NCBI RefSeq assembly: GCF_902459465.1
Contig: NC_047063.1
Span: 23,357,055 to 23,421,054, forward strand
DNA length: 64,000 bases
From: Asterias rubens
Taxonomy: Eukaryota > Echinodermata > Asteroidea > Forcipulatida > Asteriidae
Reading direction: 5' to 3'
Below the pieces are notes generated by a model that searched no databases, had not been told where the DNA came from, and saw nothing but the letters and a program-made list of their open reading frames with translations. A program made the position numbers and the translations under genes. Of the stretch, positions 55,085-64,000 are shown one piece after another (positions within the stretch are counted from its first letter, which is position 1; every line of letters begins with the position of its first letter).

Positions 55085-55966
55085 AAGTACAAAGAACAAG
55101 CATGAAGAAATAGCCAATTTGATTGATTCTGCTGATCCTACAATCATCATTGGAACTGAAACTTGGCTGAACAGCAGTATCCACAACACAGAAATATTCC
55201 CTTCAGCTTATGACGTCATACGCAAGGACCGCAGTGACGGTTATGGTGGAGTTCTTCTTGCCATCAAAGAGGACTTTATCTACGACCGTGTGGAAATTGA
55301 TTCTAGTGCTGAATGTGTCTTTGCGAAGTTCACCATGGCCAAAGACAAGACCCTCATTGTAGGCAGCATGTATCGACCAACCAACAATGATGTCCACTAT
55401 ATGGACACATTGTGCTCATGTGCTGAAGGAATATAGCACGCAAGTTCAATAATTTTCGATCAAGTTCCATGCTTCTTCTCATTGAACCCAAGTCTCAACA
55501 CTCATGGGGAGACAGGTCTTTTTCTTCAGCTGTGCCACGCATCTGGAACTCTCTACCACTTAATCTTAGAACTTGTCTTTGTACCACAACATTCAAATCT
55601 CTTCTCAAAACTTATCATATGTCACAGGTTTTCAAGGACTAATTTTTGTTGTGTCTGTTTTTCTTTGTTTTGTTTTGTTTTTTGTTTTTGTTGGTTTTAC
55701 TGCGCCTTGAACACCCAGCAGGGTGGATACGTGCGCATTACAAGTCTTATTATTATTATTATTTAGTGTTGTGGTTCGCTGGAGATCTGAACCTACCTGA
55801 TATTAATTGGGAGAACTCGACAATTGATGGCAGACAATATCCTAAACAGTTGAATGGGCGCTTCCTTGAATTTCTTCAAAACTGTGGCCTACAACAGATG
55901 GCCACTTTTCCAACTAGAGGTGAAAACACATTGGACTTGTTTCTTACTAACCGCCTCTCTTGGTGA
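55085..55966 (+). pseudogene. APE endonuclease of the CR1-like LINE, split by an insertion
   Basis: The first part (IIIGTETWLNSSI, YDVIRKDRSDGYGGVLLAI, VGSMYRPTNND) ends near 55436. The second part resumes at 55770 with FAGDLNLPDINWENS and FPTRGENTLDLFLTNR. Together they cover the catalytic E, the RP(P/T)N block and the GDLN block. The C-terminal SDH block is degraded. Confidence 0.85.
55437..55767 (+). mobile_element. 3' end of a second LINE inserted into the first
   Basis: The translation contains SQHSWGDRSFSSAVPRIWNS and FKSLLKTYHM, a typical LINE ORF2 C-terminus. It is followed by TGCGCCTTGAACACCCAGCA and a TTATTATTATTATTA tail. Strongly 5'-truncated. The host endonuclease continues after it, so this is the younger insertion. 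Confidence 0.85.
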
Positions 55967-56094
55967 ATAAGTGTACTCCCCTACCAGCAATTGGAGATCA
56001 TGAAATTGTTTTCACTGACTCGGGTATCACACCCAAAGGTGCAAGCCAGTGAAGCGTAAAATCCATCTGTGAAAAAGAGCCAGATACAGAGAGT

Positions 56095-58100
56095 ATGAAG
56101 GAGGAATGCGGCAAGTTCCAGATTTGTTTGTTGTTGATTAGTACGATGTTACCAGTCCAATTTCCCAGATGTGGTTTGACATCAAGTCAGCATTGCTTAC
56201 CATCCTGGATAACGGTGTTCCTTCTAAAATGTCATCAACAAGGTTCAATCAACCCTGGGTCACAACCACTGCGACGATTAACCCGACGTAAAAAGCGGAG
56301 TTTTACCAAAGCGAGGAAGACCAAAAAGCCAAAAGATTTCCAGCGCTATCAACACTTAAAGAAGGCTACAAGGTCTGCCTGTAAACATGCGTACACAGTG
56401 AGTACCTCAACAACACTATCAGCCCTGAGTCGACAACTAACCCCATTCTGGAGATTTCATCAAAAGCAAAAAATGTGACAATTCTGGTTTCTTTCCGCTC
56501 AAGGCAAGAAACGGAGTGACGCACTCGGACAGTTCGACCAGAGCAAATATACTGAATGAACAGTTCTCCTCAGTTTTCAACAAGGACGAGGACATAGCAA
56601 CCATCAAAAACAAAGGTCCAAGCCCATTTCCCTCCATGGGTTCTTTTACAGTGTCATCCGAAGGAGTTAAAAAGTTACTTGATGGTCTCAATATCCATAA
56701 AGCAGCTGGTCCAGATGGTATACCAGCCAGGGTATTGAAGGAGTTGTCAGACGAACTTGCTCCAGTGCTTGCCTTATTCTTGCCTTATCAATCAAGGTGT
56801 CTTACCGGAGGAATGGAAGGAAGCCAACGTCACCCCCCATCTTCAAAAAGGGAGAGAGAGATAAGTCAGAAAACTACAGACCTGTGTCACTGACCTCCAT
56901 AACCTGTAACATGCTGGAGCATGTGTTATGCAGCAAGATCCAGAGCCACTGCGACAGAAACCACATTCTCACCAATGCTCAGTTTGGATTTAGGAAACGG
57001 CGCTCATGTGAAACACAACTACTGTTGACCATCCAAGATCTTGCTAGTTCCAAATTCCATTGATGCCAAAGGCCACATAGATGTAATCCTATTAGATTTT
57101 TCAAAAGCCTTTGACAAGGTGCCGCATCAAATGTTGCTATACACAAAAAAGCTCAATTACTATGGAATTGATGGCAACATAAGTCAGTGGGTCAGTAATT
57201 TCCTAGAAAACCGCACTCAACAAGTCACCTTAGATGGAGCTACTTCATTACCTGCACCAGTCCTATCTGGAGTGCCGCAAGGAAGTGTTCTGGGACCATT
57301 ACTGTTCCTGCTGTTTATAAATGACCTTCCTGACTGCATCTCACAGGGCACAACAGCCAGATTATTTGCAGATGACTGTATCCTGTATCGTAACATCAAG
57401 ACAGAGGAAGATGCATCTATATTGCAGCAGGACCCAGACCAACTACAGCAATGGGAGAGTGACTCGAAAATGGAGTTCCACCCCAAGAAGTGCCAGGTTA
57501 TCCATGTCACCAACAAAAGGAAGTTCATCAAGCAAACTTACACAATTCACAACCACACTCTGGAAGAATTCGACTCCGCAAAATATCTTGGGGTTAACAT
57601 TCACCAAAACCCTAAGCTGGAATAATCACATCAATGGCATCAACAAAGCAAATTCCATAAGGGCTTTTCTGCAGCGAAACATGCATCAGTGTCCCAGGAA
57701 AACACAGGAGCTGTGCTACAAGACCCTAGTGCGCCCTATTGTAGAGTACTCCAGCATCATTTGGGACCCCCAGACAGCTAGCTACACCCAAAAGTTAGAA
57801 ATGGTGCAGCGACGCTATGCATGCATTGATAAGCCAACTTCAGTGGACCACACTTCAAGAACGGCGTGCACAGGCCAAGGCAGTTATGATGTACAGGATT
57901 GTGAACAACCTGGTTGACGTCCCACACACATTTCTGGCACCATGCACCGTTTCTCCAAGGGGTCATTCTTACAAATACATGATACCATTCACCAGGACAG
58001 GGGTCTACCATTTACCAACAGAGGTCATTCTTCCCCAGTAGCATTAAAATAATATGGAACAATCTCCCGGAAGACCCGATCAACTGCACAACTCTTGCTA
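56095..58100 (+). pseudogene. Reverse transcriptase and post-RT region of the CR1-like LINE
   Basis: The order is intact across frames: HKAAGPDGIPARVLKEL (about 56697), FKKGERDKSENYRPVSLTS (about 56845), DVILLDFSKAFDKVPH (about 57078), SGVPQGSVLGPLLFLLFIND (about 57268), the catalytic FADD (about 57366), AKYLGVNI (about 57579), LSWNNHI (57617), LVRPIVEYSSIIWDPQ (about 57725) and a C-terminal RAQAKAVMMYRIVNNLVDV block. Frame changes fall near 56780, 57063, 57610 and 57830. Confidence 0.9.
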
Positions 58101-58414
58101 ACTTTAAGCAGGGTCAGTCCAGCTCCGCTAGGTCAGCCTGAGCTGGTTTTAGCCGCACTCTACGTTCACTGTTCACCCACCTGCACTGTATATATCCACA
58201 CCCTCGCATGCACACAACAACCACAGTACGTAATACACCAGATGGTGGACTGTACTTGTACGGAAGAAGAAGAAGAAGAAGGTCACACTTATTGTAAACA
58301 AAGGTCACAGAACTTCCTTGCTACCGCGGGTATTCTAAAAATGACAGTTCTGCTGTTTAATGTACTGTCTTGGTCAGAAGGTAGCAAATTGGCCGACACT
58401 ATACTACTTTAGCC

Positions 58415-58574
58415 TATAGACCTTATGCACATGACGTCATTTCAGTACGGCGCCCCCGCATTGAGGTCATCAAAAGGAGATTGCTCATTGGTCAATCTAT
58501 GTGCGTTTTGATTGTTTCGTCACCGTTTGACCTCAAAGATGGCGGCTGGATGACGTCAATGCATAAGGTCTATA
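58415..58574. mobile_element. TATAGACCTTATGCA-type element, copy 2
   Basis: TATAGACCTTATGCACATGA to TGACGTCAATGCATAAGG plus TCTATA. TA-bounded terminal inverted repeats, AAGATGGCGGC and TGACGTCA motifs inside. Inverted relative to 43138-43312. Confidence 0.9.
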
Positions 58575-59035
58575 CTGGATCGTTACTAACTTCTCTAACG
58601 TGAGTGAGACAGTTCACTGTACAAGAACAATCTACATGGCAAGCCCCAGATATGGTGTTTCCGCACATCAATAAATTACATTTAGCTCTCTTTTGTTGAC
58701 TTAGACCTTCGAACTCCTTCTGTGGTCCTTTATCAATTGTTTACTGGTCCGGTGCGTGGTTTTCTTGTTTACCCTCGGCACTGTGCTTTGAAAACGGTTA
58801 TTGAAACCAGCGATGTGACCTTGCCCCCTGTGCGGTAGGCTGGTTCCAAATATAGCTTTAACTATTTAGAGTATGAAATAAGTTCATACTCACACAATCA
58901 GTAAGCTTTCATACCAAAATATTATGGTTTTTATCCTTGTCCCAATCCTGCTTGTTTAAGTCAATCTTTGCCTAAGTGCGTTTTAATTACTTCTCTTGTG
59001 AATATTACTCAATTTTACGACAAAGTATTCACCAA
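58575..59035. other. Intergenic, no gene recognised
   Basis: No domain-bearing frame or repeat family recognised. Confidence 0.45.
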
Positions 59036-59240
59036 TTAAAGGAACACGTTGCCTTGGATCGGTCGAGGTGGTCCTTGAAAATCGTTTGTAACCGTTTGTT
59101 ACAAAATGCATATGGTTAGAAAGATGTTGTAAAAGTAGAATACAATATGATCCACACACAAACATGCCTCAAAATTGCACGGTTTTCCTTATACATCGTC
59201 GACTAACGGTCGGCCATTAATATGGATGAATTTAATGGTC
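59036..59240. mobile_element. TTAA-1 element, left half
   Basis: TTAAAGGAACACGTTGCCTT through the CGGTCGGCCATTAATATGG start of the central hairpin, where it breaks off. Confidence 0.88.
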
Positions 59241-59275
59241 TTCACTAGCCCTATATAGGACTCTTTCTCTTGTAA

Positions 59276-59490
59276 AATAATGGCGATCGTGTTCCGTCGA
59301 TCAAGGGCGTTTAATTTACTGCATGGGCGGTTTTGCACTGCGGACACAACTGCATATGCAAATGTGTCCGGGCGGACACAATCGCATTCTGCAGCAGCGT
59401 CCGGGCAGACAAGATTGCATATGCGAAACCGTCCGGCGGACATCCTCCGGATATTATTGCGTAAAGGACATAATTGCATGCGACACCAGC
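59276..59490. repeat. GTCCG / TTGCATATGCAA ladder, copy 3 (inverted)
   Basis: Complement of 53030-53245. GCATATGCAAATGTGTCCGG, ATTGCATATGCGAAACCGTC and CGGCGGACATCCTCCGG keep the same order and spacing. Confidence 0.85.
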
Positions 59491-60000
59491 TTGGCACATT
59501 TTTCAGATTTTTGACTAAAAACTCAACTTCACAAATATCTCATTATATCTCAAACTCTGGTTGATTAACTAAGTCCGCACTGTTGAACTAACTGTCTTCA
59601 GAAGTGTACTCTGTATCATTTGAAACCATAAAATCACCGAAAATTGTTTGATCACAAATCTGAAAATTTGCCCATGCCGGTATATAAACCTTCCCCCCAG
59701 AATAGTATATTTTATTATTCGGCAGCCATTTCAAAAGTGAACAGTTTTGTTGTTTTGAGACACCCGGTACATGTACAATCTGTATGCGTAGTTCTATAGG
59801 ATACATGTATACGTTTGTGGATCTGAAGATACTGGCACTTCAAGGCTCGTAAATAACGGATAAAGACAGGGGCTCAGTCTGCTCGTGGGCTGAAGAAGAA
59901 TGATTCAAAAGAGGGCGCTATCACTCACACACGAGCGGTACCATGGATGTAGAAAGTTCTACCTCCTCCTCCATGCTCCATGGTGGAACGATATAAGTCT

Positions 60001-60137
60001 AAGGCCGTGTCCGAAACGACGACTTCGGCTACAGCTACGTCTAGATCAGCGCGTCTTCCAGTGTTGAAGAATATATAGGGAGACGCGCGCGATCTAGCCG
60101 AGGCTGTAGCAAAAGTCGCCGTTTCGGACACGGCCTT
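60001..60137. mobile_element. AAGGCCGTGTCCGAAACG-type palindromic element, complete
   Basis: Termini AAGGCCGTGTCCGAAACGAC and complement CGTTTCGGACACGGCCTT. The centre also pairs (GTCTAGATCAGCGCGTC / GACGCGCGCGATCTAG). 137 bp. The 208-codon minus frame that spans it is not a gene. Confidence 0.92.
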
Positions 60138-60790
60138 ATTATAACACCCCTTACCAATATTCTGCCTTTTCATTGGTTTAGAGCGCGTCACATGACATGT
60201 CTTAGTTTTGCTAGACGACGGCCGGGTGATAGTGCGTCGGTTTGCCGTGCGCTGTCCGAAGCTTGCGAAGACTAGCACACGGCGTGCAGTACCCAGACGT
60301 CCTTTGCGTATATGAGGATTATAAATAATAGTCTGTAACCATTTCGGATTGCACGACACAACATGCAGCACAGTAAAAGTTTTTGCAATCTGTATTCGCG
60401 TCGTCCGTCGATTGTAGCAATCAGGTCTGTAACTTAATAATAATATTAATAGTACAGTATTTAAAAATGTTTGGGGTGTTATAAAACAAATATTGACTGA
60501 TTTTACTTGTGCAATGGTAAAAACTAGAAAATAGCACGCTCCTGGGATCACCCCCTCGGCTGCGCCTCGGGAAAATAGAACGCTCCGGGGATCACCGCGG
60601 GAGTCATAGTTTTAACCATAGCACTCGAAGCAGTCAATATTTAGTCATGTGCAATCAGCGGTTAGTCTTAGTCCACGACGTTGGTCACACCCTAGTCCAC
60701 GGAAGGCACTAAATACTAAACTCCACAGCGGTTCGGTGCATCGGAGAATACCCAAGCGAGAATGACCTTATGACGTCATTTTGCATATGC

Positions 60791-61088
60791 TTGCATCTTT
60801 TAGACATGAAAATAATAACAACCAGGTCCTAGTGGTTAGTCCACTCTTATGTAACAACTCCCCAAACCTGAAGCAGTGCTTGCATCTTTTAAATATGAAA
60901 ATATAAACAACCAGGTCCCAGTGGTTAGTCCACTCTTATGTAACAACTCCCCAAACCTGCTGCTACTAATGTACTTGAATAAAGAGGTCTGAAGCAGTAC
61001 TTTCATCTGTTAGACATGAAATCATTAACAGCCAGGTCCTAGTGGTTAGTCCACTCTGATGTAACAAATCCCCAAACCTGCTGCGTGG
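60791..61088. repeat. Three-unit repeat upstream of the eIF4E3-type exon
   Basis: AACCAGGTCCTAGTGGTTAG and CTCTTATGTAACAACTCCCC occur three times (starts near 60791, 60879 and 61001), separated by CTTGCATCTTTTA-type text. The middle unit has an extra 35 bases. Confidence 0.88.
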
Positions 61089-61229
61089 GGGAACGTCGCA
61101 AACCGTGCCGGAATGTTCCGAGAGCACACGAAAATTTTCGAACCGCTGCAAATAACTTTTAAGTTATTTGTTAACGCCCGCTATCGTTCTTAAAAGAACG
61201 ACTTGAACAAAGACCAACGTCGAATCACG

Positions 61230-61343
61230 CACTACGTCACGTCACCGATGTTTACGTTTTCTGTTTTGATCACGTGATCGGCGAAACAGCTTGTCAAATG
61301 ACACAACAACAAACCTGCGTGTGTCCCTGGTTGAAGATGGCGG
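61230..61343 (+). promoter_or_regulatory. Probable promoter of the eIF4E3-type gene
   Basis: TACGTCACGTCACC (61233-61246) gives two overlapping CRE-like sites, and GATCACGTGATC (61268-61279) is a perfect palindromic CACGTG E-box. GAAGATGGCGGC over the start codon (61333-61344) matches the YY1 consensus often seen at TATA-less start sites. No TATA box. Confidence 0.55.
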
Positions 61344-61549
61344 CATCGGAGGTTGTCCTTTTGCGAGAAAGAGAGCTCGGTATGTTCTCCGATAACTCAG
61401 AAGATGTCCAGTTTAATTCTATTCCCTCCACAGTGGAGATGGAGAATACTGGGGTCCCCCTCAACACACCATGGACGTTTTGGCTTGACAGGTCTGCTAA
61501 CAATTTACGGTTTTCTGAGACCTTTTTTGTGCGTGTGGATTTTGGGTAG
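61337..61549 (+). CDS. EIF4E3: First exon of an eIF4E3-type cap-binding protein (partial gene)
   Basis: ATG 61337 opens MAASEVVLLRERELGMFSDN, an acidic linker, then GVPLNTPWTFWLDRS, the N-terminal signature of the eIF4E fold in the eIF4E3 class (human has GVPLHSSWTFWLDRS). The family binds the mRNA 5' cap in the cytoplasm. The frame runs on to a stop at 61547-61549, but the text after DRS no longer matches, so a splice donor is expected between about 61493 and 61547. GT candidates lie at 61492 and after the GATTTTGG near 61545; I cannot choose between them. Later exons are not seen before 64000. Confidence 0.72.
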   Translation: MAASEVVLLRERELGMFSDNSEDVQFNSIPSTVEMENTGVPLNTPWTFWLDRSANNLRFSETFFVRVDFG

Positions 61550-61797
61550 GCCTAGACTTAGTTGACAACGTTTCCGTGTACAGTGTAGTGATAAGCCGGC
61601 GCTTTCCAATCCGTATTTGAGTAATATCTAATGAATTATTTAATCCTGGAAAGTGTGTGTATTTCCCATCATAGGATTCGGTAGAATAATCAGTGAAACA
61701 TTTGATATGTAAATTGTCACTTTCCACTGTGATTATTGTGAATACTGTAAACTCAAAAGTTCCGCTATCAAGTATCATAATCATCATGTATGATGAT

Positions 61798-62045
61798 CGG
61801 ATCTGGGCCCAATTTCATGGCTCTGCTTTTATTCGAAAGCACAGAATCCTTGCTTGCAGAAGCAGGCAGTTCTGGGCTTACAGCAAGCGTATTTTACGTT
61901 AGTCGTTACAAGGCATTCTGCGCTTTTTACAAAAGCTAGTGCAGAAATTCGACTCTTCTTGCTCAAAAAGCAGAGAAACGTGGTTGTAAGCGCAGAATTT
62001 GACAGTAAGCAGAACCATGAAATTAATCCCAGATCAGCTGATCAT
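61798..62045. mobile_element. GGGCCCAATTTCATGGCTCTG-type element, copy 2
   Basis: GATCTGGGCCCAATTTCATGG to CCATGAAATTAATCCCAGATC, with TAAGCGCAGAATTTG-type internal repeats. It lies about 250 bases inside the putative first intron of the eIF4E3-type gene. Confidence 0.85.
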
Positions 62046-62054
62046 GCTTGTAGC

Positions 62055-62137
62055 TAGTTGCGATAACGTAACCCTCCTGCCGAGGGCGTATAGCCTCCGG
62101 CTCCGACATCGACAGGAGGGTTACGTTATCGCAACTA
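62055..62137. mobile_element. TAGTTGCGATAACGTAACC palindrome, copy 1
   Basis: TAGTTGCGATAACGTAACCC to GGGTTACGTTATCGCAACTA, 83 bp. Arms of about 28 bp are almost perfect. Confidence 0.93.
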
Positions 62138-62584
62138 TTTTGTAGCCCCATTCCATTTGTTTGTTGAGTGCAAATCCACTCTGTCCTTGGACCCAATGCC
62201 ACCAACGATCCGTGCCATGTAAATCAGTTTAGGGCCACCCAGTTGTAGCAATAGACCGATCCATTAAGCTACGCCCCATTGTGTATTGACCATTCACAAT
62301 GCAACGAAGGTCCGACAAATAAGTATGACATGCGTGCGCTTATGCTTGGCGCGCGCGGCAGAGCTGTGCAGAAAAGCATTGGAGAGGCGCACGTGTTCTT
62401 GCTCCCACATGCGTCGTGGGCGGAGGATCCATCTATTGATCATACGATTGTTGTAAAATTGTTCAGGGGGAGCCAAGCAAAATCTGGTTTTTGAGATATT
62501 TTGAAAAGTTCACTCTCAGAAACCATTTGATTTCCCCAAAATGTTTGATGCTTTTCAGAAAATTACAGATGGAGTACATGAACA

Positions 62585-63365
62585 TTAAAGTCACCTGGAA
62601 GTTGTATGTTGTCAAAACAATTGTCACTAAAATATGTGTTTTGATAAGTGGAATATTAATAGACAAATAACTAAGCTATAAATAAAATAAAAATGTCCAT
62701 GTTATTTACAAATTTGAAAATAAGCCTGACCCGGGAGGGTGCTGTTCGTGTCGTCAATCGAGGCCGTTGAATCGCATGCAGTGCTGACACAAGGTAGTGA
62801 CGCTTTGTGCAAGCTAAAAACATGCCCCAAAACTTTAAACAATACCTGATAGTTAGGCCAATGCTCCTTTAGGTTCGTTACGTCTTTCAGGTACCTTCCT
62901 CGACTTCCCCACTAGCTGGACAAATTGTTGGGATGGCGTCATGTTTTAGAAAAGAACGTTTCTCTTCATGTCAAAATGTGTACAGTGTATTCTGGATTCT
63001 CGAAGCACGCATCTCTATGTGTTTGCTGTAAGCGCTGGAAAAGACGTCGGACCTGACCAAACTGACCACATCTTTTGTTTTGCTGCATACAGCAGCAATA
63101 CACCTGGTCGACATTGCCGGAAAAATGTAACAAATCTCGACTAGGACTTGAATGTACTTGCACGTACGTGTGTTCGATGTTCGATCGAGGCAAAGTCTGC
63201 CTCAATTGACGTCACAAAAGGGGTAGGCGGAGTCACCACCCACACAACTTTTGTTATTTTTTTTAGCATATAAATCGTTAAAAACAATTATTCAAAATTT
63301 TTTTTAATTTTTCAGAAACATACATACTCTAATGTTTAAAAAAAATTATATTTCCAGGTGACTTT
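62585..63365 (-). mobile_element. AAAGTCACCTGGAAG-type element, copy 3, THAP-like remnant
   Basis: TTAAAGTCACCTGGAAGTTG to CCAGGTGACTTT. On the minus strand an ATG near 63118 opens MSTRCIAAVCSKTKDVVSL, the same THAP-like beginning as copies 1 and 2; the frame closes about 48 codons on. Inverted relative to the other two copies. Confidence 0.8.
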
Positions 63366-63416
63366 CAATCATTAAGTTTCATGGTTTCATGACTTAGAAC
63401 AGAGCCGAAGTTGTAG

Positions 63417-63553
63417 CCTCCTTGGGCTAAAACAAATATGATTGCAGGAGCGCCAAGGATACAGAGTGGATTCTGGCCAGGCTCCTAGTGGATGATCACA
63501 TACCTTCTTTTATGTTATGTGAAGTTGATCGTCCTGTTTCAGCCCAAGGAGTA
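63417..63553. repeat. Short inverted repeat TCCTTGGGCTAAAAC
   Basis: CTCCTTGGGCTAAAACAAAT faces CTGTTTCAGCCCAAGGAG, 137 bp apart. A probable small element. Confidence 0.65.
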
Positions 63554-63618
63554 GGGTGGCAACTAGCCCCAGGTGGCAGTTGATTTGGCCCGATAGCCCA
63601 AATCAGTTGAATGTAGCC

Positions 63619-63675
63619 TAGTTGTGATAACGTAACCCTCCTGCCGTCGGGAGAAGGGTTACGTTATCGCAACTA
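63619..63675. mobile_element. TAGTTGTGATAACGTAACC palindrome, copy 2
   Basis: 57-bp version of the element at 62055, consisting almost only of its two arms. Confidence 0.92.
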
Positions 63676-63879
63676 AATGAGCCCAACCCTTGAGAACCAG
63701 TGGTGTCTTTAAGAACTGATGGCAGCAAACAAGAAGGCTGTGAGATGCTCCAAATCCTAGCAAACATGAGGAGCAAAAAAACGGACTCTCAAGAAGAAGA
63801 AGAAGTCCGTCCGGCCTTGTGATGTTGGGCAATCCCTCATAAAAAAAATATGTGTAATAAACAAATAAATCTGGGGCGG

Positions 63880-64000
63880 ATTGCAATAAAACAGTCTTAG
63901 TCAGCGATCTTAGACCAGTCAGTTATAGCCAGCTATCTGCCTTAGATGGTCTTAGCTTAGTCAGTCATTAAGTCTGTTGCAATAAGCCTGTCTTAGATAA
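63880..64000. repeat. CTTAGAC-rich repeat, cut by window edge
   Basis: TTGCAATAAAACAGTCTTAG and TTGCAATAAGCCTGTCTTAG bracket several CTTAGA/CAGTCAG motifs. It looks like the left part of another element. Confidence 0.45.

Larger units (their letters stand above)
54100..58285 (+). mobile_element. CR1-like LINE with 2A-like peptide, dead copy
   Basis: In order: a 5' region (54100-54567), a 2A-like peptide and PHD finger (54568-54975), an APE endonuclease piece (55085-55436), a foreign insertion (55437-55767), the rest of the endonuclease (55768-55966), reverse transcriptase in four frames (56095-57625), a post-RT block (57600-58100), and a 3' end closing with a GAAGAAGAAGAAG tail at 58262-58281. 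At least five frameshifts and several stops make it inactive. Domain order and motifs are of the CR1/Jockey group. Confidence 0.9.

Noticed and set aside
59925-60551. 208-codon minus-strand open frame
   Set aside because: It runs straight through the palindromic element at 60001-60137, shows no domain, and its composition follows the repeat.

Overview
Metazoan nuclear DNA, most likely from an echinoderm and possibly a sea star. The evidence is AT-rich sequence, genes split by canonical GT-AG introns, intronless class A GPCRs, LINE and Penelope-like retroelement remains, a LINE carrying an N-terminal 2A-like peptide (a combination reported from sea urchins), and very dense short inverted-repeat elements. 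The placement is by recognition of element style and not by alignment, so I hold it at moderate confidence.

Host genes. Five loci are supported. Three are intact, intronless rhodopsin-class GPCRs of one subfamily: 2687-3829 (+), 27594-28784 (-) and 39852-41048 (+). The fourth is a five-exon methyltransferase of the METTL27/WBSCR27 type on the minus strand (53783 down to 47930). I assembled it from splice sites; it gives a 234-residue protein with every junction in phase. The fifth is the first exon of an eIF4E3-type cap-binding protein at 61337 (+), behind a CRE/E-box promoter, with the rest of the gene beyond the right edge. The three GPCRs are probably lineage-specific receptors; the other two genes are conserved housekeeping-type genes and no pathway links the five.

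Layout. 0-1 kb: reverse-strand LINE RT relic. 2.4-4.2 kb: GPCR 1 and a TGACG-rich palindromic tract. 5.4-7.4 kb: 29-bp minisatellite with higher-order structure, broken by a pogo-like transposon end. 7.8-15.5 kb: short inverted-repeat elements and a Penelope-like fragment. 15.8-24.8 kb: a near-complete L1/Tx1-like LINE (ORF1 with one frameshift, ORF2 with one internal stop) plus a duplicated copy of its 3' end. 25-26.5 kb: LINE C-terminus relic and more short elements. 27.6-28.8 kb: GPCR 2. 29.3-31.05 kb: nested inverted repeats. 32-38 kb: SINE, short elements, solo-LTR-like insertion. 38.4-39.2 kb: degenerate tandem repeat. 39.9-41.0 kb: GPCR 3. 42-47.9 kb: short elements. 47.9-53.8 kb: methyltransferase gene with element-filled introns, including a 437-bp fold-back. 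54-58.3 kb: dead CR1-like LINE with a 2A-like peptide, itself interrupted by another LINE tail. 58.4-64 kb: short palindromic elements around the eIF4E3-type first exon.

Much of the window is mobile-element debris. Two short-element families flanked by TTAA dominate (17 copies of one, 4 of the other), and insertions inside insertions allow relative dating.
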